Source: Globodera rostochiensis
Lineage: Eukaryota > Nematoda > Chromadorea > Rhabditida > Heteroderidae
NCBI GenBank assembly: GCA_018350325.1
Contig: JAEVLN010000020.1
Coordinates: 651,796-715,795 of the forward strand
Length of the DNA: 64,000 nucleotides
Direction: 5' to 3'
In this document: positions 1-10,895 of the stretch, one piece after another
Layout of the letters: each line of letters starts with the position of its first letter
Numbering within the stretch: the stretch's first letter is position 1
Translations under genes and position numbers: made by a program
Notes under the pieces: generated by a model
Told to the model about the DNA's origin: nothing
What the model saw: only the letters and a program-made list of their open reading frames with translations
The model's database searches: none

Positions 1-278
1 ATATGAAAAAGAACAAATAAATAAATAAAATGTTCGATTAAAAACGGTAGTTGATTATGTGGGCAAAGGTTAAAAACCCGTTGGCGGCACGGAAACTGGA
101 AGGTTTGGCAAGAAATAGGAAAACAAATCACAGAGAATTGATTGATTGATTGATTGATACAAATGCAAAAGATTTTTGTAGTAACGTATAAATAATTGTG
201 GAGTCACTGGCGTGAGTGTAAATGAAAGTGGAAAATGCTAAATATATGAATATGAACAACTGAACTCCTCGGCACCGG

Positions 279-2283
279 TCAACAGCCCTTCCTGGGCTTC
301 TGACTGATGTGTTCGTCGGCAAGTGCACTGCGCGAGTCGCGCTCCAGCAGATCAACAACGATGTTGGTGTACAGTCGATGGAACGTGGTGGTCAGCACGG
401 TGTAGTTCAGACTGGACAGTCCGTCATGGCGCCATCGCTGTTTTGTCTTGCCGAGGATATCCCAGCGACAGCTGAAATCAATTAATTCATTCGAATTAAT
501 TCGATTACTCACTCGTTCTTCGGGTTCATCCGTTCCTGCTCGTGTTTGATCATTTTGTAGCGAGCGATTATCTTCGGATAGCGGCTGATTTTATACCCGG
601 CATAGGATATCCTAAACCAAACGAATAAACCAAAAAAGAACATTCTCGTAGATTAACCCCCCCCCCCCTCCCGCCCACCTCATCAACTTGTACCTGTTCG
701 CAATGTCATCGTCCTCCCCGCCCCATCCCCAATAATCGTTGGAAAAGCCGTTCACACGAGCGAACTGTTCGCGCGTCATCGCTGTCGCACCGCCAAAAAT
801 TTGAGCATAAGGCAACCTGAAAATGCCCAAACCGTCCCCTCCAAAAGTGCCGTCCCTCCCTCCCTCGGCACTCACACGTAATTGAATTTGTCCACCGCGG
901 CGCTCATATGGCGGGGATGTTCCGGACATGAGTACAAATTGCGGTCGTCTTCCGGTAACAAGTCGACGTCGTGGAAGATGAAACATTGCCAGTCGTAGAG
1001 AAGCGATGCCTCCACAAAGCCAACGTTCATAAGTTTCCCCCGGTTAAACGTTTGGTTGTTGGCCTGAATTAATTTGATCAAATTAAGAGAGTTTTTTCCC
1101 CGTTTTATTGCATTTTACGTTCAATTTGTAGGGGGTGCATTATCAGTTTATCTTATAGTAGAGCAGGGCCGTGGAATCGGAAAAAAGCTTCCCAATTCAT
1201 CTAACAAAACATCTTCAACCTGTTCAACAACGAAAATTGCGTAGTCCAACTGTTGCTTGGTCAGCAAAAAGTGCAAATTGTGCAAAAAAATGCGCAAATG
1301 CGTTTCACGGTCTCTGAACGATTTCCCATGCCAATGAAATGCCATTCATCGGTGCCGCCATTCCCACCTGTACGGCACAATGATGGCTACGCGGTGCCGT
1401 GCCGTGCAATTGTCTGGCCAATTGTGCCCTCCCGTCCTCACCCGCGGATACAATTTGCTGAGCTCGTTAAACCCGGGCTCGTCCATCCACACCGGAATTG
1501 GGCCAACCAATCCCGGCGGAGGGTCGGCACAAATGGACAAAAAGCTGTTGTTGGACTGCCGCGGGGGATTCACGAAGATTTGTGAAGCATTGGCCGTTTC
1601 GGTCGCGTTTTTAAGAAAATTCGTTTCCAATGCTTTGGCCGTTGGTGTGCCTCCGAAAAAGCTGAACAAAACAAATAAATAATATGCCAAATCCGAATTG
1701 TTTAAAATTGAAATCGTTAGATTGTGAAGCCCCAAAGGCTTTACCGAGTTTTGTTGTCGCTGTGAGATTCGCTAATTCCAATAAATGCCGTTGAGCTTTG
1801 TATAGTTGTTATAGCACCATTAGTGACATTTTTCCGTGTGGACGAATTGGCAAAAGCGTCGCCAATCGAAACTTAAAAGCCAAATCCGTTGAAAAACCAA
1901 CCGTCCCCCTCTTCTTGCCCCGAACCAAATGACGTTTTTTGAGGGGGGGGGGGAAGGGGAAAATTCGGTTAAAGCAAGAGAATCAACCCCTAATTTGTAA
2001 GTACCGCTCACAAGAACCGAAAGACATCGTATAATAGGCTTCGGGTCCGCCACCCATCGGCTGACTACTGACCGAACTGCTCCAACTTGTTGTATGGTGG
2101 GGAAACGGATCCATCCGATTGAAAGGTCCAAAAGCCGAAAGTGAAAGTGACCGAAAGCAGCGCCACCAACAGCAGCAGGAAGCGCCACTGCCGTCGCACA
2201 CAATGAATGCTGCCCAGGGCGCTCACAGGGCCTTTCCTCGGACTGAGCTGATACCTCCTCAGCTGACTCGGGTCCGGCCTCAT
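279..2283 (-). CDS. bre-4: beta-1,4-galactosyltransferase (GT7 family, BRE-4 type)
   Basis: Golgi glycosyltransferase predicted to add a beta-1,4-linked Gal/GalNAc from UDP-sugar to GlcNAc ends; in C. elegans BRE-4 acts in arthroseries glycolipid synthesis. The first exon (ATG at 2283, donor near 2073) encodes a short basic cytoplasmic tail and one hydrophobic signal-anchor helix (FLLLLVALLSV), the type II topology of the family. Later exons read, in order, CTARHRVAIIVPYR (about 1390-1345), HLRIFLHNLHFLLTKQQLDYA (1290-1220), NNQTFNRGKLMNVGF and FHDVDLLPEDDRN (1070-945; DVD metal-binding motif), FGGATAMTREQF and GWGGEDDD (820-700; acceptor and catalytic loop), ISRYP..ARYKMIKHE (600-515) and a last exon with RWRHDGLSSLNY and LYTNI. 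All landmark family motifs are present. Introns carry C runs. The DTWD1-like stop lies 192 bp upstream of this ATG. Family very sure; orthology to bre-4 likely. Confidence 0.88.
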
Positions 2284-2474
2284 CACCTGACGGATGGTGG
2301 GCGGATAGAACGGATCAATTATTATATTGCCAATCAAATAATCATCGAATCAAATCGTCGAAAGATTGTGTTGAAAAACAATGCGCAATTTTACAAACAC
2401 AAAACAAAGCCGGACATGAAAAAAGGGGGCATTTGTTATGGGTTCTCCTGAGGAAGCAAAGTCAGAAAAAGGAT

Positions 2475-3836
2475 TCATTTCATCAGAAATTTCCTCTCGG
2501 GCACCATGTTACGGAAGAAATAGAACCAAAAGAGGAGGTTGTCTAGGTCGTCGTCATCCTTTCTTCCGTTTTTATCCTCTCCCCGCTCCTCCTCCTCCTC
2601 CGCTTCGTCGTCCCGCTCTCCCCCTCCCCCCAATCGCTCCCGCCTCATTTTGTTCCCCCAATTCCTTTCCGTTTCACGACATTCCAAACAGGCGTAGTAA
2701 ATTGCTTCGATCGTGGCCAAATGGTCGGGGGAAAGGCCATTCTGAATAAGTGAATATTTGTATTTATTATTAGCATTTATTCGGAGCAAAGTGAAGACAT
2801 GCGAAGAATAATCAAAACCTTTTAGGCTAAAACGCCATGGATTATTTTGTGCTCATTTAATTGAAAGGCGCTTTTCCAACAGTGATTTAACCAATCCAAT
2901 AAACAAGCCAAAAAGAGGAAAAGGGGCGGCGGGGTGAGGACGTTTGGGCTAATATCGGGGGGGGGGGGTTGACCCCAACCATTTCCATCCCCCCCCCCTC
3001 CCCCTCCCCCCACCTGCGGTCGCCAATAGTTCGTTGTATGCCGGCGAAGGTGAACCCACGGCAATTTGGCGAGGTTTGGAATGTTTTTGAGCTGTCCCAC
3101 GGTGTTCCACGTTGAGTCGAGCACAACAATGCGACGGATTGGGCCATTTTCGCGCACGAATTGTTCAATGGACAGAGAATTCTTCGAGGGAAAAAGAACA
3201 ACCACATTTTCCGAGTTGGGGGCTTCTGACAGAATAAAAAGCATAAATCGACTTAAACCGAATGCATTTGAATTAACTCACCAACCCAAAGCGTAGTTCG
3301 GCACCTCCTCGAACTTGTCGAACATCCTGGTTTGCGTCGGCGAAATCAGCAGCGCGTGGATGGCCGTCGATTTGCTGTTCAGTTCGTGGCGATGTTTGAC
3401 GATGTCCACGCGCAGAGGGAGCTGAACATCGGACAATGAATGAATAAATGGACAGACGAAAGAGCGATCGATTGATCGAAATCAGAGAACGATAGATCCA
3501 ACGAAAATAAAAAGACAGAAATCGGTTGGACCTCAACTCGTGGGGCCATCGACCCGACGCTTCCAACGTAAATCTTGCAGTCCTAAAGAATCCGTTTAAA
3601 TCAACAAAATAAGATTTCTGGTCTTTGGGCTGTCGCGCGCGACACGCCCATCGAAACACCAAAGAAAACCCCCCAACTTCCAATAAATATGTTCAAATTG
3701 AAAAAGGACTCACATAGCAAAAATACATCCGTTTTCGGCCACATTCGCTGCAATTTTGGCGTTCGGTGATCGCCTCCAACGGGCAAAACGAATTCAAATT
3801 GAAATTGAATATAATTGGGACGTTCTCTCGCTCCAT
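2475..3836 (-). CDS. DTW-domain tRNA-uridine aminocarboxypropyltransferase (DTWD1-like)
   Basis: Member of the DTW/TDD family, which transfers the 3-amino-3-carboxypropyl group of SAM to a tRNA uridine (acp3U). The start is taken at 3836 (MERENVP), just after a TTTGTTAG acceptor; an upstream ATG at 4001 is an alternative. The N-terminal exon has zinc-ribbon-like CSECGRKRMYFCY. The middle exons read PLRVDIVKHRHELNSKSTA and the SAM-binding part with the signature DSTW (family DTW) in VVLDSTWNTVGQL, then LPWVHLR and TNYWRPQ. The last exon has GLSPDHLATIEAIYYACLE and DLDNLLFWFYFF, as at the DTWD1 C terminus. The last exon also holds an acidic/GGGG low-complexity insert. It sits between asna-1 (about 0.3 kb upstream) and the galactosyltransferase (192 bp downstream ATG to stop), all on one strand. 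Confidence 0.85.
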
Positions 3837-4172
3837 CCGATCACTTAGAAGAGCGCTAACAAATAAATGAAAACGGCGGATTAAACAAAACGAGAAAATG
3901 TTTTGTGTGAGAATAACGACACATTTGCACTTTATTGGGGACAGAAATCCAAATAAATAGAAAATAATAACGTTCATCAGTTCAATTAATTTAGTGCTCA
4001 TGACGATAAACCCAATAAATTTTTGAAATAATAAAATCGTGAAAAGTTTTTACTCCGACAATTATAACACAATACTGAATAAATGAAAAAAGGCTCATGG
4101 AACGGAGGAATATGCTTGCTACAACGACAACTTTGACCGGCATAACACCAACAAACAACACAAAATAGGTAA

Positions 4173-5824
4173 TCATTCGTCAGCAGCAGCAGCAGAAGAA
4201 GGGGAAACAAGGCGTTCGCTAAACTGTCGGATCATTTCGGTTCCGCGCACTTCCTCCTCCAACAGAGGCAGCTTTGTGATGTGAAAGTCCTCGTACAGTT
4301 CGGCAATCTCAAATTGGAGGGAGGGATTTTGAGAAAATAAATCATTTTAAAAACACCTGTGCCAAATATCTTTGCTGGACTTTGAAGCGCGAATGGCATT
4401 TCTTACAGCTGACGGTGCCATCCGAATTTGTGTCAGGGAACAACAGCTGATTGACGATGATGTTGTGCACGTCAATTTCCTGAATTAAACACGGAGAAAT
4501 ATGAATTAAACATATATAAACAAAGGAAAAGCAGCTAATCCAATGTTGTCCTACTAGTACACTAAATGAATGCCTGTTTGGTCAGCTCCTGAACCAGCCT
4601 CTCCGTCTCGTACATTGACAAAAACTCGGCGATACAAACGCACACAAACGTGGTGAGCTCCTGGAAGAAAAAAAGCTCAAAAGGTTTTTAAAATGGAAAT
4701 TACCGGGTTTCTGAATTCGTCTCTGATTTGCCGTACGACTTGGAGTGTGTCCTCCAATTTGTCCGTCGTGGAGTCCAGCGAAGAGTCGGGAAGGCCCAGC
4801 ATTGGCGCCATCTACGCAAAAATGAGTCGTTTCTGACATATTTTGAAGCAAAAAAAGACCTGGGATATTATCGGCATAAATTGCGTTTTCGCTTTCAGAA
4901 ATTTGCTCAGCCCCTTTTCGATGACTGTTGGAAATTGGAGGAGGCGGAGAGTGTGGCCGGTTGGTGCAGTGTCGAACAACACAACTTCGAAGTCCATGGA
5001 ACGGATCAGTCTTTGGGAAAAGCATTGAGAACATATGGCCGATGTAACCAAAACACCGAGACCGGAGCAGGGCTCGACCCCTTCAAGATCTTTCGGAATA
5101 CGGAGGGAGGGGTCTCCACACAAAAATTTGTGAATGAAGTTTTCGTTCAATTAAACATACAATAAATGGCCATTCTCAAGAAAAGATTCTTGATTCCCAA
5201 CATTGTTTAGAAACTTTGTGGGGTTTTTATTTTAATATTTTTATTGATACCACCAAAAAGACCCCAGCGAATGTCAACTTTACTTGATCATCTGCGAAAA
5301 ACTGGTGGCCTCATCAACGCCGGGCAGTCCACTCGCAAAATCGGCCAAAAGGTTCTTTCCGATTGCGAAGACATCTTTGGAAATTGTACAATAATTGATT
5401 TAATGTGGTGGTCGGACAACCTTTCTCGTCCTCACTGCCCAAATTGGGAGCACTCGGCTCCCCCAAACCAGAACCGTCAACCTCCATCGCAAACAAATTG
5501 TCAAATCCATTCACTTGGGTAGGATTTCGCGAGAATTTCTGGTTGAACGCGTCGGAAATGTTGTGAGCCGGGTCGGTTGAAATGATCAGAACATTGCGAC
5601 GGTATTTGGCTAACTGAACGGCCAATGAGCAACTAAAAAGGCACAATTTAAGTTGGTCATCAAAAGGGCGGCAATTGGACGTAATTCATTCTCAAAAGCA
5701 AATAACCGGACCTGCACGTCGTTTTTCCCACTCCGCCCTTTCCACCAACGAAAATCCACCGAAGCGAACGGTTATCCAACACATTGCGGAGAGAGGACTC
5801 CAACAGCGGCTGTTCTTCGGTCAT
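4173..5824 (-). CDS. asna-1: ATPase GET3/ASNA-1 (tail-anchored protein targeting)
   Basis: Cytosolic ATPase that captures tail-anchored membrane proteins and delivers them to the ER; in C. elegans it also affects insulin secretion and arsenite or cisplatin tolerance. ATG at 5824 (MTEEQPLLE). The first exon holds the deviant Walker [11 protein letters not shown]. The following exons show the switch region [15 protein letters not shown] (about 5600-5560), [20 protein letters not shown] (about 5000-4940), a helical client-binding part, [12 protein letters not shown], the zinc-dimer motif CKKC (about 4410) and [10 protein letters not shown] near the C terminus, ending in a short Ala run and a TGA at 4175-4173. 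Length and motif order match eukaryotic GET3. A reverse-strand AATAAA near 3940, followed by the acceptor used by the next gene at about 3858, is the arrangement expected of an operon with trans-splicing, but I cannot show SL2 use. Confidence 0.93.
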
Positions 5825-6618
5825 ATTCTTCGGCGATTTGAATGATTGTATCGATAAACGGAGGAAATTGATATGGTCAATCGCACACAAAAGGTGGACA
5901 CTTCAAAATAATGAGTCCACAAACGCCAACACACCAAATCAAGGATAGTAAGTTCAAAATAAACTGTGCTCAATTTGAAAATATTCTATTTTTATTCCCA
6001 ATAACTAGGACAGATGGGTAAATTTTGAAGGAGCTCCAAAATTCGCCGTTGTTGAAAGTAAACAATCCCTGCAAATCCTATTCAGTTTTGCAGCGGGAAG
6101 AACTAATTGAGTGGGGGCGCCACCTCAGTGCCAGGACATTTCAGTGGCGAACACTTTGCCGGCACTGGTGTGCATTGGTATACCGGACGAAGCATTTGGA
6201 ACAAAAAGGTAATGCCGACACTAATAAAATGAATTTCTTTCCGTGCAATACGTAATGAGACAGTGTCCAAATGAATGCGCGCCGCAGAAGCAAATCAGTC
6301 AAAAAATAAAAAAATGTTTTGCCAAACATTAAATTAAATTATGCAAATTAATCTTACAAATTTATTGTTTCTTTGAGATCAAAAAACATTGGTCATTTTG
6401 TACAGTAATGAGTGAGTTCAATTAATATTGTGCATTTAGACTTTTACATGGGAAAACACTGAACCCCCCACCAGAAAGTGCACAATGTTTTGTTTTAATT
6501 TGCAAAAACCTTAGCTTTAAGTCTTTAAATAGGTGCAAATACATCGATACAAAGTGAAAGGACAAGCGTATGAATGAATTGTTCTGATGGGTTTAGAAAG
6601 AAATGCCGTGAGAAGAAG
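5825..6618. other. intergenic spacer, AT-rich
   Basis: Between the ASNA-1 start and the HELQ stop. It contains short open frames (for example plus 6025-6255) with no family resemblance. Presumably it holds the asna-1 promoter and the HELQ 3' UTR. No repeat or RNA gene recognised. Confidence 0.5.
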
Positions 6619-9600
6619 CTAGGCCAGACTGCCCGTACCCGAATCGTCGCTGGCCGGCGTATTGGCGGGGGATTCATAATTTAGCCGTTCTGTGGGACAA
6701 TTGACGGTTGTTGACGGAAAGGAAAACATTCCTTCGGCGCCCAATTCCTCCAATTCCATCGCTTTCTCGGCTATTTGATCGCGGATGATCGCCTGAACAA
6801 AAACTTGAACAATTTTGAGCTTCTGGAGCCTCTAATTGAAAGTCGGTAAATGTATCGTTTCCGGAACTGGGCCTTTCGGCATCATTTACTCAACCCCGGG
6901 ACCTTTGCACTGCTGATCATCCTTCTGCACTGCCAACAACTCAATTTGCCCCCTAACGCTTCGATCAGTTGGCGAGGCTCCGCTTTCGCTATCGATCCGA
7001 CGGTGCGAAATCCCTTCTCATAAAGCTGACGAGCACGCCCTAACTTTACGCATTCGATGCTTAGCAGGGGAATCAATTCGTGACGAGTGCACTCGGAGAG
7101 TCGCTTAAACATTTTGTGGGAATTTGATGTAAATGAATAAAAATGTCACTTACCCTGACCATTTGTGGAAGCAGAGAACGCAAAGCCCAAAGGTCGGGCA
7201 TTCGCTTAAAAAAAGAGAAATCATTTGCAATTTCGTTGTGTTACCTCCGCAAAACGGACAATTGAACTCGACTGACAGACAGCTGACTGCAAAACCGACT
7301 GAAGCCAGCCCCGTGGCACTCCGAAATAACGCGCAACTTCCCACAAAGGCTTTTGGTTCCAAATTTTACGGAGCATGAACACCTAATACTGGTAAGAGAG
7401 TCTAAATGAAAGTCTGGGGTGGGTGGAGGTGAGGGTAACTCACCACATAAACACGCATTCCCTTGCTCGCATTCTGAAAATATTATTCCATCAATTTGGA
7501 CTTGGTCAGACCTTCTGTTGGTTGTGCGAGTGAATGTGACGAATCAGTGTCGCCTCGGAAAGACCTAAAAGAAAACAGTCCAAAAACCGATAATTTCGTT
7601 TAGAATGATTTCAAACTTTGATCCAAAATTTATCCAAATAAAATTACCCATCGAATGGATCAGTTGACGCTCCTCACTGCTCAAGCCCAAATACTTAAAA
7701 TATCAACCAAATCAATCCAACAGTTTCTGCAAGAGCTCTACTCACTGATACTGACCTCGTTGTAGAACAAATTCCAGTCCACTTGAACTTGCACATCCAA
7801 CGACACACAATTGTAGAGCAAATGGAAGTGGGAGATGAGCACGATGCCCTGTCCTAAGTTGGCGCCAAGGTCACTGCACATGTCGAGGGCCATTTGAGGG
7901 TTTAAATTCGCATTGAAAGCGGCCGAGCCGATTTGTGTGGCGGCAAAAATGTCCTGCCATTACATTTGGTGATTGTTGACGAAATAAACGTCTAGCCGTA
8001 CAACTTCCTGCCGAACTATCATCTTTTTGGACAGCAGCGATTGGATGGTTCTCTCCACAAAAGACAACAGCTCCGTCTCGTCCGGATGCTGAACACCAAA
8101 CAGAGAGCGTCCCAGAAACCGGTATATGTCGTCAAGTGAAGAACAGAGCTGCAAAATGACAAAATAATGGCCAAGACAAAGGAAAAATGCGACCTTAAGT
8201 ACGATCAGGTCCAAGAAGAAACCTTCCAGTTGCATTTGGTCGGTCAATCCGCTCAGACACGACTCAACGAGTCCTTCATGCATTTTCTTGAACTAAACAA
8301 AACATTGATAAAAACATAACAAAAACAAAGAAATAAACGTCTAAAACAGCATTTTAATGCAGTTCAAAAAAACAGAAAATTTCAAATGTTTAGGACCAAA
8401 TCTTCATTTAAAATACTCACAGTCTGTGCCTCTTTTCCGTGGTGTAAAATGACAATGCTGTCCCCCTTCTCGTCCAGTCCCGCTCTTCCCGCCCTCCCAA
8501 TCATTTGCAAATATTGGGCTTTCTTTAACTGCTCGCGGCCCACGTGGGGACTTCGAATGATCACTCGGCGAGCGGGCAAATTAACGCCGGCGGCGAGTGT
8601 AGAGGTACAACAAATAACGGAAATAATTCCACTCTGGAAGTTCAAATCTTAGTCCATTATGTCATCATTGAAAATGCCTGTCCACGAATCGCAAATACCA
8701 AAAACGGACTTTGTACGCCCCCTCCACCAGTTGTCGTTCGTCGCTGGACAGGCCCGAGTGGTGGTACGCCACGCCGTTTCTGATACACGCATTGAGAACC
8801 GGACAAACGAGGCCGTCGTGTTCATCCATCAGTCGACCGATCAGTGTGTTTCGGTCCTCGGCTCTATGATCACGCAATTGTCTTAAATTATAACGTTAAA
8901 AATATGTAATCAAGAAGCATCGAAAACGCTAACTTTGGGGAAAAATTGGACAGCATTTGGCACACATTTTCACAGCTCTGTTTGGTCGGGCAGAAAATGA
9001 GAACGGAACCTTTGACCAGATTTCCCAGCAATTTGAACAGTCCGTCCGGGTCTCTCCTCTCGAGGTCCTCAAATGTCAATCCGGTAACCAATTCACTCCA
9101 ACACTCTGCCCAACTTTGTTCCCCATTTCCAATTCCTTTTCCAGCCTCCACTCGCCCTGTTCGTCCACTCTGTACAATTTGTCGTGCATTTTTATTCTTT
9201 CGACTAGTGTGACGGGGCGAAAATGTGTCCGAAACAGATTGGCACCAAGAAAACGGCACAACTCAGCAGCATTTCCCAATGTGGCGGACATTCCGACAAG
9301 CTGAATACGTTCACTACAGTTGGGACGAAACAGCAATTTGCACAGGCACTGCTCCAACAAAGCGCCCCTTCCACCCGCTTCGCCCAACATGTGAAGCTGA
9401 AATCACGAAACGGTACGATATGGCAAATCGAACTGCTTTACCTCATCCACGATGACCAGCCCCAACTCGTCCGCTCTTCCATTCTCGATCAACGAATTGA
9501 CCAGCCCATTCGCCTTTTCGATGGTGCATAAGTAAATTGAATTCGCCCTGCGTCGGATGGGCGGAAATCGACCTTTCGAGGCCGCGTACTCCTCCACAAT

Positions 9601-10530
9601 GATGGCCAACTTTTCCTCAAAAGGAGCCAGAGAAATTACCTGAAAGGGAACGGAAAAGAAAAATCGTGTTTTAAAGCTCTGATAAAAAGGTTCTGCACTC
9701 GAATTCATTAAATTGGATTAAAATAAAAACGGAATTTCTGAGAGTTGAGTTGAGTGATGACGCTCGGTTTTATTAATTATTCATTCACTTTTTACGGAAC
9801 GGTGTCAATCTCTCGCAGACCAATTTCTCATGCTTAATAACTTGTGTACAAAAAACCTGGCACAAAGCGGTTAATAAATAGTTTAAAAACAACCAATCCA
9901 AAAATCTCAATTTTTGGCGATTTCTTGTGCAGGAAATCTACGAGAAATTGGAGTGGTTACCGCCATTTACTCCATAATCGCCACCTTCTCCTGCACTATC
10001 GCCACATAGGGCAGAATGAACAAACAGTTGCGACTACGCTTTAAGCACTCTCTGATCATCAACAGCTCCGCGACTAATGTTTTGCCAGCTCCGGTGGGCA
10101 ACCACAAAACGAAATTTTCTCTGCCTTCTGTCAACCGCTCGTCCTCCAAACACTCCCGCTGCCAAGCTTAAGGATTAAGACGTTAATTATTGCATCAGTT
10201 TAAGTTAATTAAATTCACGAGGGTCATTAATGTTTGGGATGGGTCCCACCCAACGCTTGCCAGCAAACTGAAGTTTATTTCCACTGCGCATAAAAGTCCG
10301 AAAAACTCAGTTTTACAAATGAAACTTCTGGACGAATAGTACCGCCTCAATTTTGCTGAAATAACTTCCCCTCATTTAGTTTTCGATTGGAGCAAATGAT
10401 TGATGGCGTGCTGCCAATTTGGAAGGGATGGAGTTGACACCGTTTGGGTAAACCAAATACAAGCAACAGAAAACCAACCATAGAGTGAGTTAACTCCCCT
10501 GACTTGCTGATATGTGTTAAAGAGGTCCAT
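6619..10530 (-). CDS. helq-1: HELQ-type superfamily 2 DNA helicase
   Basis: 3'-5' DNA helicase of the Ski2-like HELQ/POLQ group, acting in repair of replication-linked breaks and crosslinks. Visible motifs in order: YAWQREC (Q-like; exon 10530-10479 joined in phase to 10166), Walker A LPTGAGKTLVAE with LPYVAIVQEKV, VEEYAASKGRFPP, STIEK-type YLCTIEKANGLVNSLIE, IVDE joined across an intron to LHMLGEAGG (DELH box), LVGMSATLGN, GSVLIFCPTKQSCENV, VAYHHSGLSSDER, TSTLAAGVNLPARRVI and QMIGRAGRAG. The C-terminal part has the helix-hairpin-helix-like GRARQLYEKGFRTVGSIAKA typical of HELQ. No polymerase domain follows, so it is HELQ and not POLQ. The C-terminal tail is Ser/Thr-rich with TAG at 6621-6619. 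ATG 10530 (MDLFNTYQQ) may be internal if more 5' exons exist. Ceramide kinase ends 366 bp upstream on the same strand. Confidence 0.88.
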
Positions 10531-10895
10531 CGTTCGAACTACAATAGTTCACATTCATGTAAAAAACGGTAACAAAAATAGTTCAAGCGACACCAAAACA
10601 CTTTCATCAAATAAACATTTAAACACAGTTGGACAAAAGAAAGTACTCCCGAATAAACGAAAAAGAAATTGAACTGAAAGGAATTGGAGACAAAGTGTGT
10701 AAGCCCGCCCAGTGAAGAACAAAGGTGAGGGGGAATATGTAAATGGGAAATGGCAAACGATTAAGCGCACTGTTGAAGAGTGAAAATGTTATATGCAATA
10801 CAAATCTTACAAAAGAATGAATTAAAATGCCTTTTTTGGTTAAAAGAAGTGAAAACGAAAGCGATTCAACACGGCAAAGGCAATTCGGTAAGAAA
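10531..10895. other. spacer between ceramide kinase and HELQ
   Basis: About 365 bp, AT-rich, with no open frame resembling a protein. The size suits either an operonic intercistronic region or further untranslated HELQ sequence. Nothing else recognised. Confidence 0.4.

Noticed and set aside
6619..10530. DNA polymerase theta
   Set aside because: The helicase matches HELQ motifs and its C-terminal helix-hairpin-helix. No polymerase motifs follow before the stop.
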